A DNA stretch of 64,000 nucleotides from Desulforhopalus sp. IMCC35007 (lineage in GTDB: Bacteria > Desulfobacterota > Desulfobulbia > Desulfobulbales > Desulfocapsaceae). Numbering within the stretch: the first letter of the stretch is position 1; each line of letters begins with the position of its first letter. Location of the stretch: the NCBI RefSeq assembly GCF_005116575.1, contig NZ_SWCN01000011.1:107417-171416 (forward strand), given 5' to 3'. The position numbers and the translations under genes are program-made. Shown piece after piece: positions 44,189-52,526 of this stretch. The notes under the pieces were generated by a model. It did no database searches, was not told the DNA's origin, and saw only the letters and a program-made list of their open reading frames with translations.

Positions 44189-44632
44189 CTAAAGAAGGTA
44201 CGGAACCTTTAGGTTATATCCTTTGTATACGATAAAACTTTCTACAGTCTGAACATCTTCAATCTTTGCAACCTGCTCTGTTACAAATTCCAGCAGGTTA
44301 TAATCGCTGCCCAGCAGTACCTGCAGGATGATGTCGTATCTGCCTGTGACAATTGCAGCCGATACCACCCCCCTCAGCCCACTGAACTGGGATGCTTTGT
44401 TTTTCAAATCCATGGATTTGAGCTTAATGCCAAGGTACAGAAGGCTGTGTCCGGGCAGGGCGTCTACATCAACATTTCCTGAGAAATTAAGGATTCCTTC
44501 ATCCAGTAGTTTGTTGACCCGGCTTCTGACTGTATTTTCGGTCACAGAGAGTGATTCGGCTATCAGCTTAAAAGATTTTCTTCCGTCTTTTAAATGGCGA
44601 AGAATCTCAATATTTGTGTCATCAATTTCCAT
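44189..44632 (-). CDS. Lrp/AsnC family transcriptional regulator
   Basis: 147 residues. The N-terminal winged HTH (about 1-55: DDTNIEILRHLKDGRKSFKL, then SVTENTVRSRVNKLLDEGIL) is followed by an RAM/AsnC ligand-binding domain (about 65-140: VVSAAIVTGRYDIILQVLLG, TVESFIVYKGYN). Lies directly upstream of alanine dehydrogenase in the same direction, a common pairing where the regulator responds to alanine or another amino acid. Candidate binding sites precede both genes. Confidence 0.92.
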   Translation of the reverse strand: MEIDDTNIEILRHLKDGRKSFKLIAESLSVTENTVRSRVNKLLDEGILNFSGNVDVDALPGHSLLYLGIKLKSMDLKNKASQFSGLRGVVSAAIVTGRYDIILQVLLGSDYNLLEFVTEQVAKIEDVQTVESFIVYKGYNLKVPYLL

Positions 44633-44655
44633 GTTGCCCTTTTTATCTAGTTCAT

Positions 44656-44713
44656 TTGTGAATACGTAAAAAACTAAACATTAACTTTGTGATAATGTCA
44701 ATTAAATACGTAT
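44656..44713. promoter_or_regulatory. Repeated TACGTA motifs upstream of the Lrp-family gene
   Basis: AATACGTA occurs at 44661-44668, within TTGTGAATACGTAAA (44656-44670), and again at 44705-44712, within an AT-rich palindromic block centred on ATACGTAT (44706-44713). The 44-bp separation is about four helical turns, as expected for an Lrp-type octamer wrapping DNA. Inference from spacing and motif only. Confidence 0.45.
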
Positions 44714-44904
44714 AAATTTGTTTTTAGCTCACTTTTAAGGAGATCGGTTGCTTGGTGACGGGCATAATGGAGAGAAAAAAGTCTTACGGTGTGAAATATC
44801 AGGAAATAAATTTATCGCTCAAGTGGCAGGACTTTTCGAAAACCTTTCTTATAATTTTTGCAAGCCCCGATGGGGGCGTAATTATAAAATAGAGGATGAA
44901 GATA

Positions 44905-45990
44905 ATGACGACACTTTTTGACGAATTGCTAATTGGTGATCTGAAAATAAAAAACAGGATTGCACTTGCTCCGCTTACCAGAGGGCGGGCAGGAGAGGGC
45001 AGGATCCCAAATGATATGATGGCTGAGTATTACCTGCAGCGATCTTCGGCGGGACTTCTTATTACCGAAGCGACAGTGGTTTCCGAGCAGGGGATAGGCT
45101 GGATTGGATCTCCTGGAATATATACAGAGAAAATGGTTGAGGGCTGGAAGAAGGTCACAGGGCCACTACAGAAGAAAGGAACTCCGATTTTCCTGCAGAT
45201 GTGGCACTGTGGCAGGGCATCGCACAGTGATTTTCATGGTGGCAAATTGCCGGTTTCTGCCTCTGCCGTCAAGCTTAATGGAGATAAGATTCATACTCCA
45301 AAAGGTACAAAAGAATATGAGGTTCCAAGGGCACTGGAAACCGCTGAAATCTCATCTCTTATAAATGATTACCGAGTTGCTGCACAAAATGCAAAAGATG
45401 CCGGCTTTTCAGGTATTGAGGTGCACAGCGCCAACGGCTACCTGCTGAATCAGTTTCTTGATTCTAAAACCAACCAGCGCACTGACCAATATGGTGGGAG
45501 CATTCAAAATAAGTATCGGTTGCTTGGGGAAGTCCTTGCCGCAGTAATGGAGGTATGGCCCTCTAAAAGAGTGGGAGTACGACTTTCCCCAAATGGGGTT
45601 TTTAATGATATGGGGAGCAGCGATTTCCGGGAGACCTATCTGCATGTTATCAAACAACTCGATACTCTAGATCTGGGCTACGTTCATATTATGGACGGCC
45701 TTGCTTTTGGTTTTCATGAACAGGGAGAGCCTATGACACTTGCGGAATTCAGAGAACACTACCGTGGTGTGATTATTGGTAACTGCGGTTACACAAAAGC
45801 AGATGCGGAAAAGAGGCTGAGTGCCGGAACTGCCGATATTGTAGCAATGGGTCGCCCTTTTATAAGCAATCCAGATCTCGTTGACCGTCTAAAAAATGAC
45901 TGGCCGCTCAATCCCTATGATGACATGAGTCTCTGGTATACACCCGGACCTGAAGGGTATACCGACTACCCTGAGTACGAAAAAGAATAA
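44905..45990 (+). CDS. Old Yellow Enzyme family flavin oxidoreductase
   Basis: A 361-residue NAD(P)H:flavin ene-reductase of the NemA/OYE class. FMN barrel motifs: TTLFDELLIGDLKIKNRIAL, APLTRGRA, LQMWHCGRASH, GIEVHSANGYLLNQFLDSKT with the substrate-binding His-x-x-Asn, RTDQYGGSI, VGVRLSPNG, IIGNCGYT and VAMGRPFISNPDL. It should reduce electrophilic alkenes or nitro compounds. I prefer ATG 44905 over ATG 44896: AGAGG (44891-44895) is 9 nt from the former and abuts the latter. Monocistronic with its own terminator. Confidence 0.93.
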   Translation: MTTLFDELLIGDLKIKNRIALAPLTRGRAGEGRIPNDMMAEYYLQRSSAGLLITEATVVSEQGIGWIGSPGIYTEKMVEGWKKVTGPLQKKGTPIFLQMWHCGRASHSDFHGGKLPVSASAVKLNGDKIHTPKGTKEYEVPRALETAEISSLINDYRVAAQNAKDAGFSGIEVHSANGYLLNQFLDSKTNQRTDQYGGSIQNKYRLLGEVLAAVMEVWPSKRVGVRLSPNGVFNDMGSSDFRETYLHVIKQLDTLDLGYVHIMDGLAFGFHEQGEPMTLAEFREHYRGVIIGNCGYTKADAEKRLSAGTADIVAMGRPFISNPDLVDRLKNDWPLNPYDDMSLWYTPGPEGYTDYPEYEKE

Positions 45991-46012
45991 CTGGCGGATT
46001 GGCGGATAAGTC

Positions 46013-46046
46013 AAGGGGCTGCAATCCTATGGTTGCAGCCCCTTTT
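46013..46046 (+). terminator. Rho-independent terminator after the OYE gene
   Basis: AAGGGGCTGCAA (46013-46024) and TTGCAGCCCCTT (46033-46044) form a perfect 12-bp stem with an 8-nt loop, running into TTTTC. It lies 22 nt after the OYE stop and faces the end of the nqr operon, so it may act in both directions. Confidence 0.88.
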
Positions 46047-46079
46047 CTATATCTTTATTTTGGTAATTGTGAACGTCTC

Positions 46080-46289
46080 TTATTTGCTGGATTTAAAAGA
46101 GCAGCCGGCCCCTTTTCCTTCAAACAGCTTAGCGCTGCAACAACTTCCCATGGCTCCTCCGGATTTGTGACACATGCCGGTGAGTCCGTGATTGGTCCTG
46201 GCCTGTCTCCTTTTGCAATAGCTGATTAGTAAAGCAGTACCAAGAATAAGGGTAAAGGTAAGCAGCAGTGAGAGAATAAATGTTAGCAT
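46080..46289 (-). CDS. Small Cys-rich membrane protein, NqrM-like
   Basis: 69 residues: one transmembrane helix (about 2-23, LTFILSLLLTFTLILGTALL), then a short soluble tail with Cys25, Cys40, Cys50, Cys51 and Cys63. It follows nqrF by 25 nt in the same direction, exactly where nqrM sits in many bacteria. NqrM is a small membrane protein with four conserved cysteines needed for Na+-NQR assembly, probably to deliver iron for the NqrD/NqrE centre. Residue spacing here differs from the NqrM pattern I know, so orthology is inference from topology, Cys content and position. Confidence 0.6.
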   Translation of the reverse strand: MLTFILSLLLTFTLILGTALLISYCKRRQARTNHGLTGMCHKSGGAMGSCCSAKLFEGKGAGCSFKSSK

Positions 46290-46314
46290 ATTGACACCCT
46301 AATCATCATTGTAC

Positions 46315-47535
46315 TTAGCCGCCAAAATCATCGTAGTGTATATTGTCACTTTCAACACCAAGATTGTCCAGCATTTCAAATACAGCCTGATTCATCATGG
46401 GAGGACCGCAGAGATAGTAGTTGATATCTTCCGGAGCCGGATGATCCTTGAGGTACTCTTCGAGGAGCACGAGATGGATAAAACCGGTGTGTCCGGTCCA
46501 GTTATCCTCGGGCTGAGGATCAGAGAGAGCAAGGTGGAATGAGAAATTATCATTATTTTTTTCGATTTCTTCAAACTCATCCAGATAAAAACATTCCTTC
46601 ATGCTTCTTCCACCATACCAGAAGGAGACCTTACGCTTGGTATGCTTGCCCTTAAACAGATCAAAGATGTGGCTGCGAAGAGGCGCCATACCAGCACCGC
46701 CCCCTACTAAAAGGACTTCCGAGTCGCTGTCGTCCATGAAGAACTCACCGAAAGGACCCGCGATGGTAACATCATCACCCGGCTGAAGATTAAAGATATA
46801 CGAGGAAACCTGACCCGGGGGAATTGCCTGCTGGCCGGGAGGTGGACTGGCGATCCTCACATTGAGTTTGATGATTCCTTTTTCCCCGGGGTAGTTGGCC
46901 ATTGAGTAGGCTCTTGTTACAGGCGTGTAGACGTGAGATTTATACTGGAACATCTTGAATTTGGTCCAGTCGGCCAGAAAACGCTCATCAATATCAAAAT
47001 TCTCGTAGTTGATTGTGTGGGGGGGTACCTCAATCTGGATATAGCCGCCAGCCTTGAAATCCACCTGCTCCCCTTCTGGCAGGCCAATGACCAGTTCTTT
47101 GATAAAGGTTGCAACGTTGTTGTTGGAAACAACCTTGCATTGCCATTTTTTGGCATCCAGCATATCGGGTGGCACCTTGATCTTCATATCCCGCTTCACG
47201 GCGACCTGGCAGGAAAGACGCATGCCCTGTTTGGCTTCCCGGTTATTGATCTTGCCTTTTTCCGTGGGGAGAATAGAACCTCCACCTTCGGTTATAATAC
47301 ACTTGCATTGTCCGCAGCTTCCACCACCTCCACAGGCCGAGGAGAGAATAACACCCTGCTCAGCCAGGGTAGTGAGGAGTTTCCCGCCGGGATTGGCCTC
47401 AAACTTTTTCTCTCCATTAATATCTATCTGGACTTGGCCGCTGGGGAGCAGGGTCTTTTTAGCAACTACGATAAAAGTGACCAGGATGAACTGAATTGCT
47501 AAAAAACAGCCCACTCCAAAATATATTTCCATCAT
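46315..47535 (-). CDS. nqrF: Na+-translocating NADH:quinone reductase subunit F
   Basis: NADH-oxidising entry subunit. 406 residues: N-terminal membrane anchor (about 2-25), then a plant-type 2Fe-2S domain with ligands Cys68, Cys74, Cys77 and Cys109 ([16 protein letters not shown], then LSCQV). The FAD domain has [12 protein letters not shown] and the NADH domain has [30 protein letters not shown] and [13 protein letters not shown]. Last large gene of the nqrABCDEF operon, 43 nt after nqrE. Confidence 0.97.
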   Translation of the reverse strand: MMEIYFGVGCFLAIQFILVTFIVVAKKTLLPSGQVQIDINGEKKFEANPGGKLLTTLAEQGVILSSACGGGGSCGQCKCIITEGGGSILPTEKGKINNREAKQGMRLSCQVAVKRDMKIKVPPDMLDAKKWQCKVVSNNNVATFIKELVIGLPEGEQVDFKAGGYIQIEVPPHTINYENFDIDERFLADWTKFKMFQYKSHVYTPVTRAYSMANYPGEKGIIKLNVRIASPPPGQQAIPPGQVSSYIFNLQPGDDVTIAGPFGEFFMDDSDSEVLLVGGGAGMAPLRSHIFDLFKGKHTKRKVSFWYGGRSMKECFYLDEFEEIEKNNDNFSFHLALSDPQPEDNWTGHTGFIHLVLLEEYLKDHPAPEDINYYLCGPPMMNQAVFEMLDNLGVESDNIHYDDFGG

Positions 47536-47578
47536 TGCCTGATTTCCTCGTGTTCTCTTTTACACCGGTAAAACCGGT

Positions 47579-48187
47579 TTACATTTCCATACCGGCAAGA
47601 CCCATAAAGGCAATTGCCATGAGACCTGCAGAGATAAAGGTAAGACCTAGGCCCCTTAGGCCCGCAGGTGGATCGGCATATTCAAGACGCTCCCTGATAC
47701 CACCCAGACACACCACCGCCAGGAAGAAACCGGCTCCGGAGCCAAAGCCGTAGGCAATGGATTCGGGAAAGGTGTAATCCCGTTCCACCATGAAAAGTGT
47801 ACCGCCAAAGATGGCACAGTTTACAGTGAGGAGTGGCAGGAATATTCCAAGGGTATTGTAGAGTGTTGGAATAAATCGGTCGAGCACCATTTCAAGAATC
47901 TGCACCACCGCAGCTATGATTGCAATATAGGTAAGAAGACCCAGAAAACTCAGGTCGAGTTCTGGGTGTCCGGCCCAGGTAAGCGCGCCCGGTTTGAGCA
48001 GATAGTTGAGAATGAGGTTGTTTATTGGGACCGTGATAACCTGGATAACAAGAACAGCCACTCCAAGGCCCATGGCGGTTTTCACCTGCTTTGAAATGGC
48101 GAGAAAGGTGCACATCCCAAGAAAAAAGCTCAGAGGCAGGTTTTCCAGGAAAATAGAACGAATAATAATATCTAAATAATGTGCCAT
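47579..48187 (-). CDS. nqrE: Na+-translocating NADH:quinone reductase subunit E
   Basis: 202-residue membrane subunit with about six hydrophobic helices, related to NqrD with inverted topology. Recognisable segments: [20 protein letters not shown] with one of the cysteines that ligate the intramembrane iron centre, [24 protein letters not shown] with the second, and [20 protein letters not shown]. Start overlaps the nqrD stop as TAATG. Confidence 0.96.
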   Translation of the reverse strand: MAHYLDIIIRSIFLENLPLSFFLGMCTFLAISKQVKTAMGLGVAVLVIQVITVPINNLILNYLLKPGALTWAGHPELDLSFLGLLTYIAIIAAVVQILEMVLDRFIPTLYNTLGIFLPLLTVNCAIFGGTLFMVERDYTFPESIAYGFGSGAGFFLAVVCLGGIRERLEYADPPAGLRGLGLTFISAGLMAIAFMGLAGMEM

Positions 48188-48810
48188 TATTCACTCTCCT
48201 GTTGTTCGGGATCAATGCTACGAAGTAGCCAGATGAGAAGCGCGATAAGGAAAAAAGCACTTGCAGGCAACACCAGAAGACCGTTTCGTATGTACCAGCC
48301 GCCGTTGGTTGTCAGTTGCAGAATTTCGTAACCAAAAAGAGATCCTGAACCTAAGAGCTCACGTACAAAGGCGACAGACATAAGGATAAAGCCATAGCCA
48401 AGGCCATTACCGAGGCCGTCAATAAAGCTTGGAATGGGAGGGTTTGACATTGCAAAACCCTCGGCCCGACCCATCACTATGCAGTTGGTAATGATTAAAC
48501 CAACATAGATAGAGAGCTGCTTGGAGAGGTCAAAGTAGAATGCCTTGAGCGCCTGATCCACTAAAATAACAAGGGTCGCAATAACAGTGATCTGCAATCC
48601 TATCCTCACACTGCTTGGGATCTGAAAGCGTACAATACTGATGGTCATGCTTGAAAAAGCAACAACCAGAGTGACGCAGATCGACATGACAAATGCTGTG
48701 GTCATCTGGCCGGTTACCGCAAGGGCGGAACAGATGCCAAGAACCAGCAGGGCTATGGGGTTACGTTTAAAAATGGAGCGGGAGAGGAGCTCCTTATTAC
48801 TTTCAGCCAT
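48187..48810 (-). CDS. nqrD: Na+-translocating NADH:quinone reductase subunit D
   Basis: 207-residue membrane subunit. [20 protein letters not shown] and [18 protein letters not shown] carry the two conserved cysteines of the iron site shared with Nqr[21 protein letters not shown] is also typical. Start lies 8 nt inside the end of nqrC and its stop overlaps the nqrE start. Confidence 0.96.
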   Translation of the reverse strand: MAESNKELLSRSIFKRNPIALLVLGICSALAVTGQMTTAFVMSICVTLVVAFSSMTISIVRFQIPSSVRIGLQITVIATLVILVDQALKAFYFDLSKQLSIYVGLIITNCIVMGRAEGFAMSNPPIPSFIDGLGNGLGYGFILMSVAFVRELLGSGSLFGYEILQLTTNGGWYIRNGLLVLPASAFFLIALLIWLLRSIDPEQQESE

Positions 48811-49585
48811 TGGAGTGTTCCTTCTTCATGTTGGTGATAAAAGGTTTAAAGCCGTGGTCTCCAAACCAGAATTCCATAAGACTATCGACCCCTTTTGTGG
48901 TGAGTGTCGCGCCTGAAAGACCATCAATTTCATACCTGGCGGCTTCGCCGGTTTTTGAGGATTTACCCTTGGCAAAACCGAGAGCAACCTCGCCATCGCC
49001 TGAGTAGATGAGTTTGTTCTCCCAGCCCTCCTGCCAGGTCTTGTTTTCAATCTCTCCACCAAGGCCAGGGGTTTCACCGTGTTCGTAGAAAGAGACACCC
49101 CGGATGGAGGTCATGTCAGCATCAAGGGCGACATAAGCATACATGGTCGACCAGAGTCCTTTACCCCGCACCGGCAGGATGATCTGCTCGGTCGTCCCGT
49201 CTTTGACAACCAGGTAGACAACTGAGTATTTTTCAAGACGTCTTATCTTGGCAATATCTTCATTCGTTGCAAGGCTTTGGCCATATTTTTCTGTCATTGC
49301 AGCCTTGGCTTGTTTGAATGTTGCCGGGTCAATGACATCTTTGGAAATGAATTTTCCTGTGGCCAGTTCCACAACCTTTGTCTCTATTGGGCTAAACATC
49401 TCCTCGATGCTTTTTGTGCTGTCGTAGAGGCCTGCCGCGTAGAGGATATGCTTTTTCTGGTCAGTGATCCGGTTGGCTTCCTGCATGGGGCGCAGTCCAA
49501 CGGCTGCGCCAGCCACCAGGGCTGAGCAGACAAAGGCCAGAACCAGAACGGAATAAAATGGTTTGAGAGGGTGTTCATCAGCCAT
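48803..49585 (-). CDS. nqrC: Na+-translocating NADH:quinone reductase subunit C
   Basis: 260 residues: one N-terminal transmembrane helix (about 9-30), then a periplasmic FMN-binding domain. The flavinylation motif DGLSGAT puts the covalent FMN on Thr227. ApbE, the flavin transferase needed for this, is not in the window. Overlaps nqrB and nqrD by 8 nt each. Confidence 0.96.
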   Translation of the reverse strand: MADEHPLKPFYSVLVLAFVCSALVAGAAVGLRPMQEANRITDQKKHILYAAGLYDSTKSIEEMFSPIETKVVELATGKFISKDVIDPATFKQAKAAMTEKYGQSLATNEDIAKIRRLEKYSVVYLVVKDGTTEQIILPVRGKGLWSTMYAYVALDADMTSIRGVSFYEHGETPGLGGEIENKTWQEGWENKLIYSGDGEVALGFAKGKSSKTGEAARYEIDGLSGATLTTKGVDSLMEFWFGDHGFKPFITNMKKEHSNG

Positions 49586-50786
49586 GTCGTACCATCCTTC
49601 TCTTGATGTTAGCTCGGATTACAAAATAGTCAAAAAGTGGTGCAAAGACGTTTCCAAGAAGAATCGCGAGCATGATTCCTTCAGGGTAAGCGGGGTTGGC
49701 AACCCGGATCATTATAGCGATACTCCCTATCAGCAGCCCATATAGCCACTGCCCGGTATGCGTATGAGCAGCGGATACAGGGTCTGTAGCCATAAATACC
49801 AGACCAAATGCAAAGCCACCCATAACCAGGTGCCAGTGGGGTGGGATCGCCCAGAGTGGATTGGTGGCGCTCTGTTGAAAGTAGAAATAACTGGAAGCAA
49901 GCAGGCCGCCAATGAGGGTCGAAGCCATCACCCGCCATGGAGCGATACGGGTGATCAGTAAAACGAAGGCTCCAAAAAGGCAGGCGAGGGTAGAGGTCTC
50001 ACCCATGGAACCAGGAATAGTACCAAGAAAAGACTGCATCCAGGTGACGTCCATGCTGGTCATTACCTGGCCTACTTGAGCGGCGGCGGCCTGACCGAGG
50101 GGTGTGGCACTTGACACACCATCCACTGCAGTCCAGACGGTATCTCCTGTGATCTGCGCTGGGTAGGCAAAGTAGATAAAGGCCCGTGAAACCAGAGCTG
50201 GATTCATGAAATTGCGACCAACCCCGCCAAAAACTTCTTTTGCAAAGACCAGTCCAAAACTGACACCAGCGGCAACCTGCCATAACGGAATTGAAGGTGG
50301 CAATGTCAGAGAGAATAACAGGCCGGTGACCAGAAAGGCTTCAGAAAATTCATGGCCGCGAATGATATTAAACAGCCCTTCCCAGATCGAGCCCACAATC
50401 ATAGTTACAATATAAATGGGTAAAAAATAGAGAGAGCCGTGGACAAAGTTTGAGGTAAGACTTGCCGAATTACAGCCGATAGTTGCCATAATTGCACCTC
50501 GCCATCCCTCAAAAGACGACATCCCTGCGGCCTCAAGGGCCAGGTTTGCCTGATAGCCGGTGTTCCACATGGCCATGAGCGTGCAGGGTAAAAGCGCGAT
50601 CAGTACCGTAGTCATAATTCGTTTCAGGTCGATGGAATCACGGACATGGGGCGCTATTTTTGTGGTCTGGTTTGAACCAAAAAGAAAGGAATCAAACGCC
50701 TCATACAGAGGGTACCAGCGTTCCAGAGGGCCGCCTTTTTCAAAATGCACCCCCAGGTTTTCCATGAATTTGCTTAAAAATTTCAT
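49578..50786 (-). CDS. nqrB: Na+-translocating NADH:quinone reductase subunit B
   Basis: 402-residue membrane subunit with about nine to ten helices that binds riboflavin, a covalent FMN and quinone. The flavinylation motif DGVSSAT gives Thr228 as FMN site. GGVGRNFMNPALVSRAFIYF, a C-terminal FGLVFMATDPVSAAHT and MLAILLGNVFAPLFDYF are standard. 43 nt after nqrA, overlapping nqrC by 8 nt. Confidence 0.97.
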   Translation of the reverse strand: MKFLSKFMENLGVHFEKGGPLERWYPLYEAFDSFLFGSNQTTKIAPHVRDSIDLKRIMTTVLIALLPCTLMAMWNTGYQANLALEAAGMSSFEGWRGAIMATIGCNSASLTSNFVHGSLYFLPIYIVTMIVGSIWEGLFNIIRGHEFSEAFLVTGLLFSLTLPPSIPLWQVAAGVSFGLVFAKEVFGGVGRNFMNPALVSRAFIYFAYPAQITGDTVWTAVDGVSSATPLGQAAAAQVGQVMTSMDVTWMQSFLGTIPGSMGETSTLACLFGAFVLLITRIAPWRVMASTLIGGLLASSYFYFQQSATNPLWAIPPHWHLVMGGFAFGLVFMATDPVSAAHTHTGQWLYGLLIGSIAIMIRVANPAYPEGIMLAILLGNVFAPLFDYFVIRANIKRRMVRHG

Positions 50787-50829
50787 AAGTAAACTATTAC
50801 CTTATAAAGAAATTGTCGTTTGACAGAGA

Positions 50830-52176
50830 TTAGCCACCCAGCTCGATTGCAGTCAGCACGTCGCGCAGAACCGGGCCAAATTCGTTTTTACCGGGACAGA
50901 CAAAACCGCAGAGTCCAAGATCGTCCTCGATGAGTTCAAGGCATCCGAGGGCTATGGATTTTTCTGTATCTCCCTTGGAAATAGACTTCAGCAGAGAGGT
51001 TGCGATGATATCCAGCGGCATAACTTCGTCGTAGGTGCCAAGTGGATAAATGGCTCTCTTTCCACCCCATAAAGCGGTGTTCATTGGCAGTTTGAGGTCC
51101 TTGACATAGGCCGAGGCGAACACAGGCCGGGTTGAAAATCTTTTCAGACCGGGCAGGAGCCAGTTAAAGATCGATCGACCCGATGAATCTAAAATGACAG
51201 AGACCTGATCGTGAAACCTGCCGATAAAACCAATGTTTTCGTGACATTCCCGACCGCTGAGCACCGACCCTGAAATAATTCTCAGATCTTCCAGGGATAA
51301 TTCTCTTCTGCAGAGTTCGTGAAGATTCGCCCCTATTCTGGTTCGTACCAGCCCCGGATTGAGAGTACCTGTTCCACAGAGTGCCACGATTTTTTCTGCG
51401 AGAAGCTGGCCGCTTGCAAAAAGATGACCGATGCCGATGACATCCTGATAGCCTATATGCCAGACTGTTTTATTTTCACTGACCGGATCGATAAAGTGTA
51501 TGTGAGTGGAAGGTAGTCCGGATGGATGAGGGCCTTGAAAAGAATAGTAGTCGATGCCGTCGATTTGCTCACAGTCCAGAAGCTTTGTCGCCCCTGTGCA
51601 ATAATGGATAGGGCAGAGCAAGAATTTTCGCAGTACTCTCAGTCCAAGCTGGTAGCTCTCGGGTGCGTCGCCTATAATAACCTGTGGGTCGGCGGCAAGG
51701 GGGGAACTGTCCGATGCGGTGATGAAAAGCGAGGAGGGACTTGAGGTGATACCAGGATTTTTGCCGTAAGGCCTGGTCCTGATGGTTGTCCACAGGCCGG
51801 ATTTGATGAGGATCTCCCTGATCTCCTCCTGTGTGTATGATTCAAAGCCTTTTTCCGGATCACAAAAGGTAACAGTCTCATCACCGTCGAGGCGGATAAT
51901 GATGGATTCAAATTTTCGTTTTGCGCCTCTATTTATGGAGGAGACAATACCGCAACCCGGGGAGGTAAAAATAATACCCTCGTTTTTCTTATCGGTAAAC
52001 ACTGGCTGGCCGAGGGCGACTCTGTCACCTTCTTTGACCAGCATCGTCGGTTTCATACCGATGTAGTCGTCAGCTACCAGGGCCACTTGACCGACTTTGT
52101 TCCCTTCTCGGATTGGTCCGGACGGAGCCCCTGATATTGGAATGTCGAGACCTTTTTTTATGTGAAATGTTTTCAT
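50830..52176 (-). CDS. nqrA: Na+-translocating NADH:quinone reductase subunit A
   Basis: 448-residue peripheral cytoplasmic subunit and first gene of the operon. It opens with KTFHIKKGLDIPISGAPSG and has KEGDRVALGQPVFTDKK, FTSPGCGIVSSINRGAKR and RTRPYGKNPG-type segments, ending with a Cys-containing tail (LCGFVCPGKNEFGPVLRDVL). NqrA contributes to quinone binding. With B to F it oxidises NADH and pumps Na+, implying sodium-based energetics. Confidence 0.96.
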   Translation of the reverse strand: MKTFHIKKGLDIPISGAPSGPIREGNKVGQVALVADDYIGMKPTMLVKEGDRVALGQPVFTDKKNEGIIFTSPGCGIVSSINRGAKRKFESIIIRLDGDETVTFCDPEKGFESYTQEEIREILIKSGLWTTIRTRPYGKNPGITSSPSSLFITASDSSPLAADPQVIIGDAPESYQLGLRVLRKFLLCPIHYCTGATKLLDCEQIDGIDYYSFQGPHPSGLPSTHIHFIDPVSENKTVWHIGYQDVIGIGHLFASGQLLAEKIVALCGTGTLNPGLVRTRIGANLHELCRRELSLEDLRIISGSVLSGRECHENIGFIGRFHDQVSVILDSSGRSIFNWLLPGLKRFSTRPVFASAYVKDLKLPMNTALWGGKRAIYPLGTYDEVMPLDIIATSLLKSISKGDTEKSIALGCLELIEDDLGLCGFVCPGKNEFGPVLRDVLTAIELGG

Positions 52177-52526
52177 GATACGGGAAAACCTCTGTGGATT
52201 TATTTTGCTTACATGCTGTCAGGGAGGCGGCAATGCCAGGCAGTTGAACTGCTCTGCACCTTTACTGGAATGGTGCAGACCTCTTATGACACCATGAAAC
52301 GATATTAATAATTACTGTAAACTGAACCATTTTTACCGGCAAATGTAAACATTGAATCGACTATAATTTCCCTGAAAATAAATAACCATTCAAACCGGTG
52401 AGACAATGTAAACGAAGAGTAAATAACAGTGACAAATTGTTGAATTATTAACGATTCGTGTTAACAGTACTGAGTAAAATGATTTGTTGTAGCGCAAATA
52501 CAATTGTTTAAAGGAGAACGCAACCC
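52177..52526. promoter_or_regulatory. Divergent regulatory region with a bipartite direct repeat
   Basis: 350 bases between nqrA (leftward) and the HerA-like gene (rightward). Two copies of a split motif occur: AACCATT-3nt-ACCGG then AATGTAAAC, at 52325-52350 and again from 52384 to about 52413, with a 2-nt and a 6-nt inner gap respectively. The copies start 59 bp apart. This is a plausible binding site for a shared regulator; no consensus promoter was assigned. Confidence 0.4.

Noticed and set aside
46315..52176. Whether this six-subunit operon could be Rnf rather than Nqr
   Set aside because: NqrA and the NqrF FAD/2Fe-2S architecture are present and RnfB/RnfC ferredoxin-type subunits are absent.
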